NCBI RefSeq assembly: GCF_945890115.1
Contig: NZ_CAMDCK010000001.1
Location: forward strand, 147,020-211,019
Length of the DNA stretch: 64,000 nt
Direction: 5' to 3'
Source of the DNA: Sphingorhabdus sp. EL138
GTDB lineage: Bacteria > Pseudomonadota > Alphaproteobacteria > Sphingomonadales > Sphingomonadaceae
Positions 23,585-32,985 of this stretch are shown here, piece after piece (the stretch's first letter is position 1; each line of letters begins with the position of its first letter). The notes beneath the pieces were generated by a model, which was not told the DNA's origin, searched no databases, and was given only the letters and a program-made list of their open reading frames with translations. The position numbers and the translations under genes are program-made.

Positions 23585-24475
23585 TTACTTGTGAATCAGT
23601 GTTCCTGCGCCTTTTACAGTGAACATTTCGATTAGCATGGCATGGCTGGTGCGACCGTCCAATATGACCGCCGCATCCACGCCCGATTCCACGGCATCGA
23701 CACATGTCTGAATTTTCGGGATCATACCGCCGCTGATCGTGCCGTCCTTTTGCAGCTCAGCAATCGCGGCAGGATCGAGATCTGTCAGCAGCTCACCCGA
23801 TTTGCTTAAGACGCCGGCAACATCCGTCAAAAGGAAAAGCCGCGAGGCCCCCAGTGCACTTGCGACCGCGCCAGCCATGGTATCGGCATTGATGTTATAG
23901 GTATGCCCATCTGCGCCAACACCGATTGGGGCGATCACAGGAATCATGCCTGCCGCGCTAATCGTGTCAATGATGCTGCGGTCAACATTGGTTGGTTCGC
24001 CGACAAAGCCAAGGTCGATATTGCGTTCAATATGGCTGTCGGGGTCCTTTTGCGTGCGCTGAACCTTAGTGGCGGTAACGAACCCGCCATCCTTGCCCGA
24101 TATGCCAAGCGCCTTACCACCAGCGGCATTGATCCAGCCGACCAGTTCCTTGTTAATCGAACCCGATAGCACCATTTCCGCAATCTTCGCGGTTTCAGCA
24201 TCGGTGACGCGTAGGCCGTCGACAAATTCGCTCTCGACACCTAATTTTTTGAGCATTGCGCCAATCTGGGGGCCGCCGCCATGCACGACAACGGGATTGA
24301 TACCGACAGCCTTTAACAACACCACATCGTCGGCAAAGTCGCGCGCCAGGCTAGCATCGCCCATCGCATGCCCGCCATATTTCACGACAAAGGTTTTGCC
24401 CGCATAACGCTGCAGATAAGGGAGCGCTTCGGTTAGCGTTTCGGCCTTCGCCAGATTGGCTGGATCAATCGTCAT
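23585..24475 (-). CDS. argB: Acetylglutamate kinase
   Basis: 296 residues; it phosphorylates N-acetylglutamate, the second step of arginine synthesis. Family marks are [29 protein letters not shown], the substrate loop [11 protein letters not shown], and [22 protein letters not shown] ([12 protein letters not shown]). The ATG overlaps the stop of the upstream queuosine-precursor transporter (ATGA). Confidence 0.97.
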   Translation of the reverse strand: MTIDPANLAKAETLTEALPYLQRYAGKTFVVKYGGHAMGDASLARDFADDVVLLKAVGINPVVVHGGGPQIGAMLKKLGVESEFVDGLRVTDAETAKIAEMVLSGSINKELVGWINAAGGKALGISGKDGGFVTATKVQRTQKDPDSHIERNIDLGFVGEPTNVDRSIIDTISAAGMIPVIAPIGVGADGHTYNINADTMAGAVASALGASRLFLLTDVAGVLSKSGELLTDLDPAAIAELQKDGTISGGMIPKIQTCVDAVESGVDAAVILDGRTSHAMLIEMFTVKGAGTLIHK

Positions 24476-25149
24476 GCGACAGGGTCTGCTTTTGGGTCTG
24501 TGCCATCCAGCTTATGCCCGTAGCTCACAAAAAAAGTGATGAGCAACGGCACCATGATGATGCTCAACACCACCTTGGCTAGCATTTGGCCGAACAGCAA
24601 CTCCGTGATGGGGAACACGCCGTAAAACGCAACGCTTACGAACAATAAAGTGTCGATAATCTGTGACAGCACCGCAGCGATGGCCCCCCGCAATGCGACA
24701 TATTTACCAACTGTTTTTTTCAGGCGATCAAACAGATAGACGTTCAGCATTTGGGACACGCCATAAGCGATGATGCCAGCAAGCCATATGCGCGGCGTCT
24801 GCCCCATCATGGTGTTGAACGCATCCAGATATTTGTCGTCCATTTTCGGGGACGGCGGCAAGGAAAGCACCAGCAACGCGAGCAATATCGAGGCAATAAG
24901 CGGAATGAAGCCATATTTAACCAATCGGTCCGCAATAATCTTACCATGCAAGGCTGCTACCGCGCTGGAAAGGATGACCAGCAAAAGAAACGGAAAAATC
25001 CCCGCCTCCACAGCCAGCGGCCCTAAAGACACCTGTTTATTTCCAAGCACACCGGCAATGCACACCATGCCGCCATAAATGATTGAGAACATGAAAAGCG
25101 ATTTCGGGATGCCTCCACCGGTCGCGTGCAATGTGGTCTGATTAGTCAT
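24472..25149 (-). CDS. yhhQ: Queuosine precursor transporter (YhhQ/VUT family)
   Basis: 225 residues with six to seven membrane helices. Marks of the VUT/DUF165 family are [34 protein letters not shown] and [18 protein letters not shown]. Members import queuosine precursors such as preQ0 or preQ1. No preQ1 riboswitch is evident in the 173-base upstream region. It lies directly upstream of argB and overlaps it. Confidence 0.88.
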   Translation of the reverse strand: MTNQTTLHATGGGIPKSLFMFSIIYGGMVCIAGVLGNKQVSLGPLAVEAGIFPFLLLVILSSAVAALHGKIIADRLVKYGFIPLIASILLALLVLSLPPSPKMDDKYLDAFNTMMGQTPRIWLAGIIAYGVSQMLNVYLFDRLKKTVGKYVALRGAIAAVLSQIIDTLLFVSVAFYGVFPITELLFGQMLAKVVLSIIMVPLLITFFVSYGHKLDGTDPKADPVA

Positions 25150-25201
25150 CCAAAACTGACTAGCGTCTTATTTAATTGGCGCAAGACTAACGATGGCGCT
25201 A

Positions 25202-25288
25202 GGTCAGACCGGGAAACATAAAATGCCGTCGCGCGGGTCTTTTCCAGCGTCTTAATTCTTACAGTTGTAGGGGTCAGACCGGGAAACA
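25202..25288. repeat. 17-base direct repeat, 70 bases apart
   Basis: GGTCAGACCGGGAAACA occurs at 25202-25218 and again at 25272-25288. Each copy contains the palindrome GGTCAGACC. A second short repeat, AGCGTCTTA, is found at 25162 and 25246. Together they fill the 173-base gap between the queuosine transporter and nupC. This may be a duplicated operator or an intergenic repeat family. Confidence 0.75.
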
Positions 25289-25322
25289 AAATCTAGGATG
25301 ACGGTTTTCGGGGAAGCTATAC

Positions 25323-26588
25323 ATGCAGTTTTTATTGAGCATCGCGGGGATGATCCTCATTTTGGCGATTGCGGTTGTATTGTCGTCCAACCGCCGCGCG
25401 ATCAAATTCCGTGTCGTCGGTGCGGCTTTTGCCCTGCAGGCAAGTTTGGCGGCTTTGGTATTGTACACCTCATGGGGCAAGGTTGCGTTGAATGCTGCGT
25501 CGACTGGCGTGTCCAATTTGCTTGGCTATTCGGCCAAAGGCACGCAGTTCATCTTTGGTCCGCTGGCCTCTCCGGAAATCGGCGGTAACAGCTTTGCGAT
25601 TGCGGCCTTACCCGTCATCATCTTTTTCGCGTCGTTAATCTCCATCCTCTATTATTTGGGCATCATGCAATATGTGATCCGCTGGATTGGTGGTGGTTTG
25701 CAGAAAATCACTGGCATCTCCAAAGTCGAGAGCCTGTGCGCCGCAGCCAATATTTTCGTTGGCCAATCGGAATCGCCATTGGTCATTCGACCTTATCTCG
25801 CTGGGTTGAAGCCTGAACAATTATTCTGCGTCATGACCGTTGGCATGGCGGGCGTTGCTGGCACCATTCTTGCCGCTTATGCATCAATGGGCATTCGCAT
25901 TGATTATCTGCTCGCCGCGGCTTTCATGTCAGCGCCCGGCGGCATATTGATGGCGAAGATCATGATGCCCGACGTCCCACCCGTATTGGTGGCAGAAGGT
26001 GACCCTGCATTGGCCAACCCGCATCCTGATGATGAACCGGAAATGGCACATGAAGATGAGGAAGAGAAACCAGCCAACATCATCATGGCCGCAGCGCAAG
26101 GTGCGCAAACCGGCGTGAAGCTGGCGGTTGCCGTCGGTGCGATGGTGCTGGCATTTGTCGCCTTGGTTGCCTTGGCAAATGGTATTTTGGGCGGCATTGG
26201 CGGCTGGTTCGGTCTGCCCGGTTTGAGTTTTCAGCAGATTGTCGGCTATGTCTTTGCGCCCATCATGTTCCTGCTCGGCGTGCCTTGGAATGAGGCTATT
26301 CAGGCAGGCGGCTTGTTTGGTACAAAGGTCGTCCTCAACGAATTTGTGGCATTCATCGACTTGGGCGCGCTGAAAGACTTGTCCGCGCCAACCGTCGGTA
26401 TCGTGACGTTCGCTTTGTGCGGCTTCGCCAATTTCAGTTCGATTGCGATCCAGATGGCGGTGACGGGCAGCCTTGCCCCCAATCAGCGGCCAATGATTGC
26501 TAAGCTGGGTATCAAAGCCCTTGCCGCGGGGTCGCTGTCGAACCTGATGAGTGCGGCGCTGGCGGGACTGTTTCTGTCGCTGACCTAG
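25323..26588 (+). CDS. nupC: Concentrative nucleoside transporter (NupC family)
   Basis: 421 residues, about ten membrane helices. Family marks are the Gate domain GNSFAIAALPVIIFFASLISILYYLG, in particular FASLISILYYLG, then IFVGQSESPLVIRPYL, APGGILMAKIM, and CGFANFSSIAIQMA near the end. It takes up nucleosides with a cation gradient. An acidic insert (HPDDEPEMAHEDEEE, about 235-249) lies in the cytoplasmic loop. The upstream gap holds the 17-base direct repeat. It converges with mutS, 13 bases from its stop, with no terminator in between. Confidence 0.94.
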   Translation: MQFLLSIAGMILILAIAVVLSSNRRAIKFRVVGAAFALQASLAALVLYTSWGKVALNAASTGVSNLLGYSAKGTQFIFGPLASPEIGGNSFAIAALPVIIFFASLISILYYLGIMQYVIRWIGGGLQKITGISKVESLCAAANIFVGQSESPLVIRPYLAGLKPEQLFCVMTVGMAGVAGTILAAYASMGIRIDYLLAAAFMSAPGGILMAKIMMPDVPPVLVAEGDPALANPHPDDEPEMAHEDEEEKPANIIMAAAQGAQTGVKLAVAVGAMVLAFVALVALANGILGGIGGWFGLPGLSFQQIVGYVFAPIMFLLGVPWNEAIQAGGLFGTKVVLNEFVAFIDLGALKDLSAPTVGIVTFALCGFANFSSIAIQMAVTGSLAPNQRPMIAKLGIKALAAGSLSNLMSAALAGLFLSLT

Positions 26589-26601
26589 GATGGGTACCTA
26601 A

Positions 26602-29202
26602 TCAGTTTTCGCCAGCCGCGCGCTTGAGTTCATACAATAAATCAAGCGCGGCGCGGGGGCTGAGTGCGTCAATGTCGAGATCGGTCAATTTGTCACGCAA
26701 GGCGTCAACCTTCGCCTCGGCGGCGTCGATAGCGGCGCTGAACAATGGCAAGTCACCAAGCCCTGCCGCAAGGCCGCCGGTTTCTGCGCGGCCTTTTTCC
26801 AGCTTGGCAAGCACGGAACTGGCGCGCGCCACAACCTGCGGCGGAAGACCGGCAAGCTTTGCCACCGCTATTCCATAGCTTCTGTCGGCAGGTCCATCAG
26901 CAAGCTCATGCAACAGGACCAGATCGCCCTTATATTCTTTCGCGCGCACATGGTGCAGCGACAGCGCGTCAAGGCTATCTGCCAACCGCGTCAGTTCGTG
27001 ATAATGCGTTGCGAACAGGCAGCGACAACGATTGGTTTCGTGAACGCCCTCCACCACGGCCCAGGCAATGGCAAGGCCGTCATAAGTCGAGGTGCCGCGC
27101 CCAACCTCATCCAATATAACAAAGCTGCGCTCGGTCGCTTGGGCAAGAATCGCGGCGGTTTCGACCATTTCGACCATGAAGGTTGACCGCCCACGCGCCA
27201 AATTGTCCGACGCGCCAACGCGGCTGAACAATCGGTCGACAAGGCCAAGCCGCGCCGAGGTTGCAGGCACATAGCTGCCCGCCTGCGCCAGCAAAACGAT
27301 CAACGCATTCTGCCGCAAAAAGGTGGATTTTCCGCCCATGTTGGGACCGCTGACGAGCCATAACCGCTTTTCAGGCGACAGCTTGCAGTCATTGGCGATA
27401 AAACGGTCGCCCGACTTTGCCAGTGCGCTTTCGACAACGGGGTGACGCCCAGCTTCGATCTCAAGGCACGGATGCGCCACAAAAGTTGGGCGGCACCAAT
27501 TGCTCTGCGCAGCGCGCTCGGCGAGTGCGGCGGACACGTCAATGCGCGCCAAGGCATCAGCGCTTATGGCGATGGCATCGCGGCGGGACAGTATCAGCGT
27601 GATCAGCTCTTCCAGATGCGCCGCTTCGGCGGCCAAAGCATGGCCGCCGGCTTGCGTGATGCGGACTGCTTCTTCATGCAATTCCGGCGAATTGAATCGC
27701 ACCGCCCCTGCCATCGTTTGCCGATGGGTGAAGCCTGTTCCAGGAGCCATCAGCGCATCGCCATGCTTGGCAGGCACTTCGACAAAATAGCCAAGAACGG
27801 CATTGTGCCGGATTTTGAGCGCAGATATGCCCGTGGCATCACGATAACGCGCTTCCAACTGCGCGATCGCTTGTCGTCCATCGCGCCCCGCCACCCGCAG
27901 ATTGTCCAAAGCGGCATCATAGCCTTCGGCGATATAGCCGCCTTGCGTCGCGTCGGTGGGCGGTGAAGCCACCAAAGCGCGCGCCAGCAGATCCACCATA
28001 TGGCCATGGCCATCCAATGCGGGCAGAAGGTGATCCAACAGCTCCGGCCGATCTGCCATTGCGCCCAGACGTTCACGCAAGGCCCGCGCCGCATCCAAGC
28101 CGTCCCGAATCTGGCCCAAGTCCCTTGGGCTGCCCCGACCCGCCACAACACGGCCAAGCGCGCGTGCAATATCGGGCAGTTGCCGCAACGCCCCGCGCAC
28201 GGCATCGCGGGTTAACGGCGCGTCATGGAACCATTGCACCAATGACAGGCGCGCTTCAATCTTCGCTTGGTCCATCAGGGGCGCAGCCAGATCAGCGGCC
28301 AGTTGCCGCGCACCTGCGCCCGTGATTGTGCGGTCAACCTCGGCCAACAAAGACCCTGTGCGCCCGCCTTTGCTTGCGCTGTTGATCTCCAGACTATCGC
28401 GCGTTGCCTGATCAATCAAAAGATGTTCATGCACCTCGCGGCGGACGGGCAGTTTTAGGAAGGGCATTTTGCCCTGCCCGGCATGCGCGAGATAAGAAAT
28501 CAGGCCGCCAGCCGCCGCCTGCTCTGCACGCGTAACAGGGCCAATGCTATCGAGCGTGTTCAGCGCAAAATGCTGCCGCAACACATCGCTGCCAACGATG
28601 CTGTCAAAATCTGCCCGTGGCCGCATGCTGGCGCCCGGTAGTTCTGCAAAGCCGTCGGGCACAACCAACTCGCTGGCAGATAGCCGAGCCAACTCCGCCT
28701 CAAGCGCGCCAGCCGTCACCGTGACCAGTTCAAAATAGCCCGTCGAAATGTCGGCAGCGGCTATCCCAAAAAGCTCTCCGACCGGCGCAACTGCCACGAG
28801 CATGTTGGACGCCCAGCTATCCAGCAGACTATCTTCAGTCAGCGTCCCTGCGGTCACAAAGCGCACAATGTCGCGCGTGACCAACGTTTTTCCACCACGC
28901 GCTTTGGCTTGGTCAGGGCTTTCCGTCTGCTCTGCAATCGCGACGCGATGCCCCGCCTTAATCAACCGCGCCAGATACCCTTCGGCGGCATGGACTGGCA
29001 CACCGCACATGGGGATGGGCTTGCCATCATGTTCGCCGCGCGAGGTCAGGGCAATATCCAGCGTCGCGGCCGCCGCGCGGGCATCATCAAAGAATAATTC
29101 GAAAAAATCACCCATGCGGTAAAACAGCAAGCAATCGCCCGCCTTGGCCTTTAAACCAAAATATTGCACCATCATGGGTGTCGGTGTGTTGTCCCCCGCC
29201 AT
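26602..29202 (-). CDS. mutS: DNA mismatch repair protein MutS
   Basis: 866 residues from ATG 29202; a TTG at 29238 would add 12 residues. The mismatch-binding loop is MGDFFELFFDDA (Phe-Phe-Glu where E. coli has Phe-Tyr-Glu). The ATPase has Walker A GPNMGGKSTFLRQNA, then STFMVEMVETA, the Walker B-containing VILDEVGRGTSTYDGLAIAW, and FATHYHELT. The C-terminal helix-turn-helix region ends at SPRAALDLLYELK. It recognises mismatches and recruits MutL. It diverges from maeB across about 100 bases. Confidence 0.98.
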   Translation of the reverse strand: MAGDNTPTPMMVQYFGLKAKAGDCLLFYRMGDFFELFFDDARAAAATLDIALTSRGEHDGKPIPMCGVPVHAAEGYLARLIKAGHRVAIAEQTESPDQAKARGGKTLVTRDIVRFVTAGTLTEDSLLDSWASNMLVAVAPVGELFGIAAADISTGYFELVTVTAGALEAELARLSASELVVPDGFAELPGASMRPRADFDSIVGSDVLRQHFALNTLDSIGPVTRAEQAAAGGLISYLAHAGQGKMPFLKLPVRREVHEHLLIDQATRDSLEINSASKGGRTGSLLAEVDRTITGAGARQLAADLAAPLMDQAKIEARLSLVQWFHDAPLTRDAVRGALRQLPDIARALGRVVAGRGSPRDLGQIRDGLDAARALRERLGAMADRPELLDHLLPALDGHGHMVDLLARALVASPPTDATQGGYIAEGYDAALDNLRVAGRDGRQAIAQLEARYRDATGISALKIRHNAVLGYFVEVPAKHGDALMAPGTGFTHRQTMAGAVRFNSPELHEEAVRITQAGGHALAAEAAHLEELITLILSRRDAIAISADALARIDVSAALAERAAQSNWCRPTFVAHPCLEIEAGRHPVVESALAKSGDRFIANDCKLSPEKRLWLVSGPNMGGKSTFLRQNALIVLLAQAGSYVPATSARLGLVDRLFSRVGASDNLARGRSTFMVEMVETAAILAQATERSFVILDEVGRGTSTYDGLAIAWAVVEGVHETNRCRCLFATHYHELTRLADSLDALSLHHVRAKEYKGDLVLLHELADGPADRSYGIAVAKLAGLPPQVVARASSVLAKLEKGRAETGGLAAGLGDLPLFSAAIDAAEAKVDALRDKLTDLDIDALSPRAALDLLYELKRAAGEN

Positions 29203-29303
29203 AAACAACGCGTTAGCGAAGCCTGTCGGGCGGGGCAATGCTTGCCCTTGCGTCAGCAGCGCGTTAGGGCTTATAAATTGATGATAAATGGTCAGGGCCC
29301 AAA

Positions 29304-31565
29304 ATGAACGATAGCGACGTCCAAATCACCCCGCAGGAAGCGCTGGATTTTCATGCGCAAGGACGCCCCGGCAAAATCGAGATCGTGGCGACTAAGCCGA
29401 TGGCGACTCAGCGTGACCTGAGCCTTGCATATTCGCCCGGCGTCGCTGTGCCGGTGCAGGCCATTTATGATGATCCGGCAACAGCTTATGACTACACCGC
29501 CAAAGGCAATCTTGTGGCGGTCATCTCCAATGGCACCGCGATTCTCGGCATGGGCAATTTAGGCGCCTTGGCATCAAAGCCAGTCATGGAAGGCAAGGCC
29601 GTCTTGTTCAAACGCTTCGCCGATGTCGACTCCATCGACATCGAAGTGAATACCGAAGATGCGCAGCGCTTCATTGACGCGGTTGAATTGTTGGAACCGA
29701 CCTTTGGCGGCATCAATTTGGAAGATATTGCCGCGCCCGATTGCTTCATCATTGAACAAACATTGAAAGAGCGGATGAATATCCCTGTGTTTCATGATGA
29801 TCAACATGGTACAGCGATCATAGCCGCTGCTGGATTGATCAACGCGTGCGAGCTCACCGGAAAGTCGTTTCAAGACATTAAGATCGTTTGCAACGGCGCT
29901 GGCGCTGCGGCGATTGCCTGCACGGAGCTGATCAAGGGCATGGGTGTGCCGCACAATAATGTCATAATGTGCGACCGGAAAGGCGTCATCTATCAGGGCC
30001 GGACCGAAGGCATGGATCAATGGAAATCCGCGCATGCCGCAAAGACCAGCGCACGCACCCTTGCTGAAGCGATTGTTGGCGCGGATGTGTTTCTGGGGCT
30101 TTCGGCGGCCAATGCCTTGAGCGCCGATATGGTGAAATCCATGGCGTATCAGCCAATCATTTTTGCCATGGCAAACCCCGATCCCGAAATTTCTCCGCCG
30201 GTGGCGCGTGCGGCGCGGCCGGATGCGATTATCGCGACGGGCCGGTCAGATTTCCCCAATCAGGTCAACAATGTGCTGTGCTTCCCGTTTTTGTTCCGCG
30301 GTGCATTGGATGTGCGGGCGACGACCATCAACGAGCCGATGAAGATTGCTGCGTCACACGCGCTGGCGCAACTGGCGCGCGAAACCGTGCCCGAAGAAGT
30401 GGCCGCAGCTTATGGCGGCCTCAGGCACAAATTTGGCCGAGATTACATCATTCCGTCGCCATTCGACCCGCGTCTGATAGAAATCGTGGCTTCCGCCGTT
30501 GCGAAGGCCGCGATGGATTCGGGTGTAGCACAAAAGCCGATTGCAGACATGAACGCCTATCGCGCCAGCCTGCGCGCACGGCAGAACCCGACGACATCGG
30601 CGCTCACCCAAGTTTATGAGGCAGCCCGCGCGAAACCCAAGCGCGTGATTTTTGCCGAGGCCGAAGAAGATGTCGTCCTGCGCGCTGCCGTCCAGTTTAA
30701 ACAGGATGGCTATGGCATTCCGGTCCTGATTGGCCGTGATGCCCGCGTGACGGAGAAGCTGATTGGGCTGGGTGCGAACCCCGATGATTATGAAATCCAC
30801 AATAGCGCCACAAGCCCACTGGTCGATAAAATGGTCGACCGGCTGTATAGCCGCTTGCAACGCCGCGGTTATCTGCGCCGCGATATTCAGCGGATGGTCA
30901 ACCGTGACCGCAATATCTTTGGCGCGTTGCTGCTGCAAATGGATCAGGCCGATGCCTTGATCACGGGCGTCACCCGCACCTTTGGCCAGACGCTGCGCGA
31001 ATTGCGCCGCGTGCTTGACGCAAAAAAAGACGCGGTGCCCTTTGGTATTCACGTCATGGTCGGCAAAACGCACACAGTGTTTATTGCCGATACCACCGTG
31101 AACGAACGGCCAAGCGCCGAGGAACTCGCGCACATCGCCGAGAAGACCGCCGCCGTCGCCCGCCGTATGGGTCATGTGCCGCGCGTTGCATTTTTGTCCT
31201 TTTCAACATTTGGTAATCCCGCGGGAAATTGGCTTGACAACATCCGCGATGCGGTTGCGATACTGGACGCACGTCGGCCCGATTTCGAATATGAAGGCGA
31301 CATGCCACCCGATGTTGCGTTGAACCCGGCGCTCATGAAAAACTACCCATTCTGCCGCCTATCTGGCCCGGCGAATGTTCTGGTCATGCCCGGGCTTCAG
31401 TCCGCGAACCTTTCGGCCAAGTTGCTGCGCGAATTGGGGGGGGATCAGGTCATTGGCCCCATGTTGCTGGGCTTTGAACGGCAAGTGCAGGTCGCAACGA
31501 TGGCATCAAGCACCAGCGACCTTGTGACGCTTGCCGTGTTGGCTGCTGCGGGGATTGCGGATTAG
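29304..31565 (+). CDS. maeB: NADP-dependent malic enzyme, MaeB type
   Basis: 753 residues: an N-terminal malic enzyme (about 1-430) fused to a C-terminal phosphotransacetylase-like regulatory domain (about 431-753). Seen are LAYSPGVAVP, the metal and substrate region FGGINLEDIAAPDCF, FHDDQHGTA, the nucleotide loop VCNGAGAAAIAC and NQVNNVLCFPFLFRGALDV. In the C-terminal part are ITGVTRTFGQTLRELRRVLD and VLVMPGLQSANLSAKLL. It makes pyruvate and NADPH from malate; the C-terminal domain usually binds acetyl-CoA as an effector and is not an active acetyltransferase. Confidence 0.97.
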   Translation: MNDSDVQITPQEALDFHAQGRPGKIEIVATKPMATQRDLSLAYSPGVAVPVQAIYDDPATAYDYTAKGNLVAVISNGTAILGMGNLGALASKPVMEGKAVLFKRFADVDSIDIEVNTEDAQRFIDAVELLEPTFGGINLEDIAAPDCFIIEQTLKERMNIPVFHDDQHGTAIIAAAGLINACELTGKSFQDIKIVCNGAGAAAIACTELIKGMGVPHNNVIMCDRKGVIYQGRTEGMDQWKSAHAAKTSARTLAEAIVGADVFLGLSAANALSADMVKSMAYQPIIFAMANPDPEISPPVARAARPDAIIATGRSDFPNQVNNVLCFPFLFRGALDVRATTINEPMKIAASHALAQLARETVPEEVAAAYGGLRHKFGRDYIIPSPFDPRLIEIVASAVAKAAMDSGVAQKPIADMNAYRASLRARQNPTTSALTQVYEAARAKPKRVIFAEAEEDVVLRAAVQFKQDGYGIPVLIGRDARVTEKLIGLGANPDDYEIHNSATSPLVDKMVDRLYSRLQRRGYLRRDIQRMVNRDRNIFGALLLQMDQADALITGVTRTFGQTLRELRRVLDAKKDAVPFGIHVMVGKTHTVFIADTTVNERPSAEELAHIAEKTAAVARRMGHVPRVAFLSFSTFGNPAGNWLDNIRDAVAILDARRPDFEYEGDMPPDVALNPALMKNYPFCRLSGPANVLVMPGLQSANLSAKLLRELGGDQVIGPMLLGFERQVQVATMASSTSDLVTLAVLAAAGIAD

Positions 31566-31623
31566 CCTAAATGTCGGACCAGTTGGCATAGGGCGCTCGC
31601 CACCACTACGAGGCCAAACATTC

Positions 31624-31682
31624 GTCTTTGTGTCTTCGTGCGAACCAAAAAGCTGTGAAAGTTCGCACAAAGACACAAAGAC
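31624..31682. repeat. Large hairpin: 22-base inverted arms
   Basis: GTCTTTGTGTCTTCGTGCGA(AC) at 31624-31645 pairs with its complement at 31661-31682, with one mismatch, around a 15-base loop. It lies 58 bases after the maeB stop. There is no U-tract on the plus strand, so it is more likely a mobile or REP-like intergenic repeat than a simple terminator, though it may serve as one. Confidence 0.7.
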
Positions 31683-31693
31683 CTATCTAACAC

Positions 31694-31805
31694 CGTCATG
31701 CTGGGGCCGAAGGCGTGCAGAGCACAATTTGGTTCAGCATCCATTTCGCCCAACAAACCAAAGTTTCAACGGATAGATGGACCCTGAAACAAGTTCATGG
31801 TGACG
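31694..31805. repeat. Degenerate inverted intergenic repeat
   Basis: The ends CGTCATGCTG and CATGGTGACG, and the inner blocks GGTTCAGCATCCA and TGGACCCTGAAACAAG, are imperfect inverted copies of each other. Together with the hairpin just before it, this fills the 309-base gap between maeB and bamE, in which no gene is seen. It resembles palindromic intergenic repeats of sphingomonad genomes as I recall them. Confidence 0.5.
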
Positions 31806-31874
31806 AAGATTTTATAAGACGACGTCATTTCGGGACATCAATTGGGTGGCGACGCCCCATAACCGACATTATTT

Positions 31875-32348
31875 TTAATTGGGACTATTCGGCGTCGCGC
31901 CTTGACCGCCACCGGCACCGACCGCACCGATATTACCGAATATTTCTTCAAAGAAGCTTGTGTCGCGACCCAATGTCGGCGTTTTGTCGCCTATCGGGCT
32001 GATCTTTGAAATCAATTCCGTGCCCGTTTGGGAGATAGACGCGACATTGCCTGCGGGGTCAAAACGGACCTTTAACACATATTGCTTGTCAGCCTTTGGC
32101 TGCGAAAACGCCAGTTGCTTTGCGTCACGCGAATAATAATACCAGTCATTCTGGTCAAACTGGCCGACAAAGGTCGGGCGGCCCAGCGATGCCTGAACCG
32201 ATTCCTTATTGTCGACGCCCGGCTGAACAGAATTCAGCAAAGTCTGATCACCAATATAACCCTGATGCGAACGCAGGCGGGTGCATCCCGTCGACAGTGT
32301 CAAAGCGGCAATCAATGTTGCAAGACCGGCAATTTGCGACGCACGCAT
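31875..32348 (-). CDS. bamE: Outer membrane assembly lipoprotein BamE
   Basis: 157 residues from ATG 32348 (MRASQIAG). The signal peptide has a lipobox LSTGC (Cys at about 22). The BamE/SmpA domain follows: HQGYIGDQTLLNSVQPGVD, SVQASLGRPTFVGQFDQNDWYYYS (here ASLGRPTFVGQF and DWYYYSRD), and VRFDPAGNVASI. It is a small part of the BAM complex that inserts outer-membrane beta-barrels. The C-terminus is Gly-rich. It diverges from the bc1 chaperone gene. Confidence 0.93.
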   Translation of the reverse strand: MRASQIAGLATLIAALTLSTGCTRLRSHQGYIGDQTLLNSVQPGVDNKESVQASLGRPTFVGQFDQNDWYYYSRDAKQLAFSQPKADKQYVLKVRFDPAGNVASISQTGTELISKISPIGDKTPTLGRDTSFFEEIFGNIGAVGAGGGQGATPNSPN

Positions 32349-32460
32349 AGACTTCTCCGCTAATCCACTAAACTTGGGGCTTTGCCATTGCATCCTTAAG
32401 GCGCAATATCAATATGCAATCCCAGATGAATGCTGCATGAGTAAGGAAGAGTACGCCGTG

Positions 32461-32985
32461 ATGACATTATTGAAACGACTGTTCGGCAACGGGCAACCCG
32501 ACCCCAAAATAAAGCTTGTCCCTTTATATAATCAAATTGTTGCCAAGGCCCGTGAGCCGCATTGGTATATCGAAGGCGCGGTCCCGGACAGCCTTGACGG
32601 CAGGTTCGACATGGTGGCGGCGATTCTATCGCTGGTGCTTTTACGGCTGGAAGAAAGCAAGGCCCACGCGCTTGATATGGCGCGGCTGACGGAGGTTTTT
32701 GTCGATGACATGGACGGTCAGCTTCGCGAAGTCGGCATTGGCGACATGATCGTCGGAAAGCATATCGGTCAGATCATGGGCGCCGTCGGCGGCAGGTTAG
32801 GCGCGTTGCGCAATGCCATGGACGATCACAGCGCCCTTGACGACGCCTTGGTCCGCAACCTCTATCGCAGCGCGGCACCATCGCCAGACGCGCTTGCACA
32901 TACACGGCAGGGCTTGCTCGACGTCGAACGTGCACTGGGCGCACAATTGCCAGATATGTTAATAGAGGGCGCCGCCAAATGGTGA
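32461..32985 (+). CDS. Ubiquinol-cytochrome c chaperone family protein
   Basis: 174 residues from ATG 32461 (MTLLKRLFG), with AAGGAAG upstream; an ATG at 32437 is an alternative. It matches the CBP3/UQCC1 chaperone family: LYNQIVAKAREPHWYIEGAV, the conserved SLDGRFDMVAAILSLVLLRL (DGRFDM) and VDDMDGQLREVGIGDMIVGKH. These proteins help cytochrome b of the bc1 complex to mature. Its last bases overlap the next gene (ATGGTGA). Confidence 0.9.
   Translation: MTLLKRLFGNGQPDPKIKLVPLYNQIVAKAREPHWYIEGAVPDSLDGRFDMVAAILSLVLLRLEESKAHALDMARLTEVFVDDMDGQLREVGIGDMIVGKHIGQIMGAVGGRLGALRNAMDDHSALDDALVRNLYRSAAPSPDALAHTRQGLLDVERALGAQLPDMLIEGAAKW

Noticed and set aside
25150..25322. preQ1 riboswitch next to the queuosine precursor transporter
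   Set aside because: The repeats in this gap do not form the short pseudoknot with an A-rich tail, and the gap continues to a divergent gene.
30354..31175. Minus-strand open frame of 273 codons inside maeB
   Set aside because: It is a shadow of the well-supported malic enzyme frame and looks random in composition.
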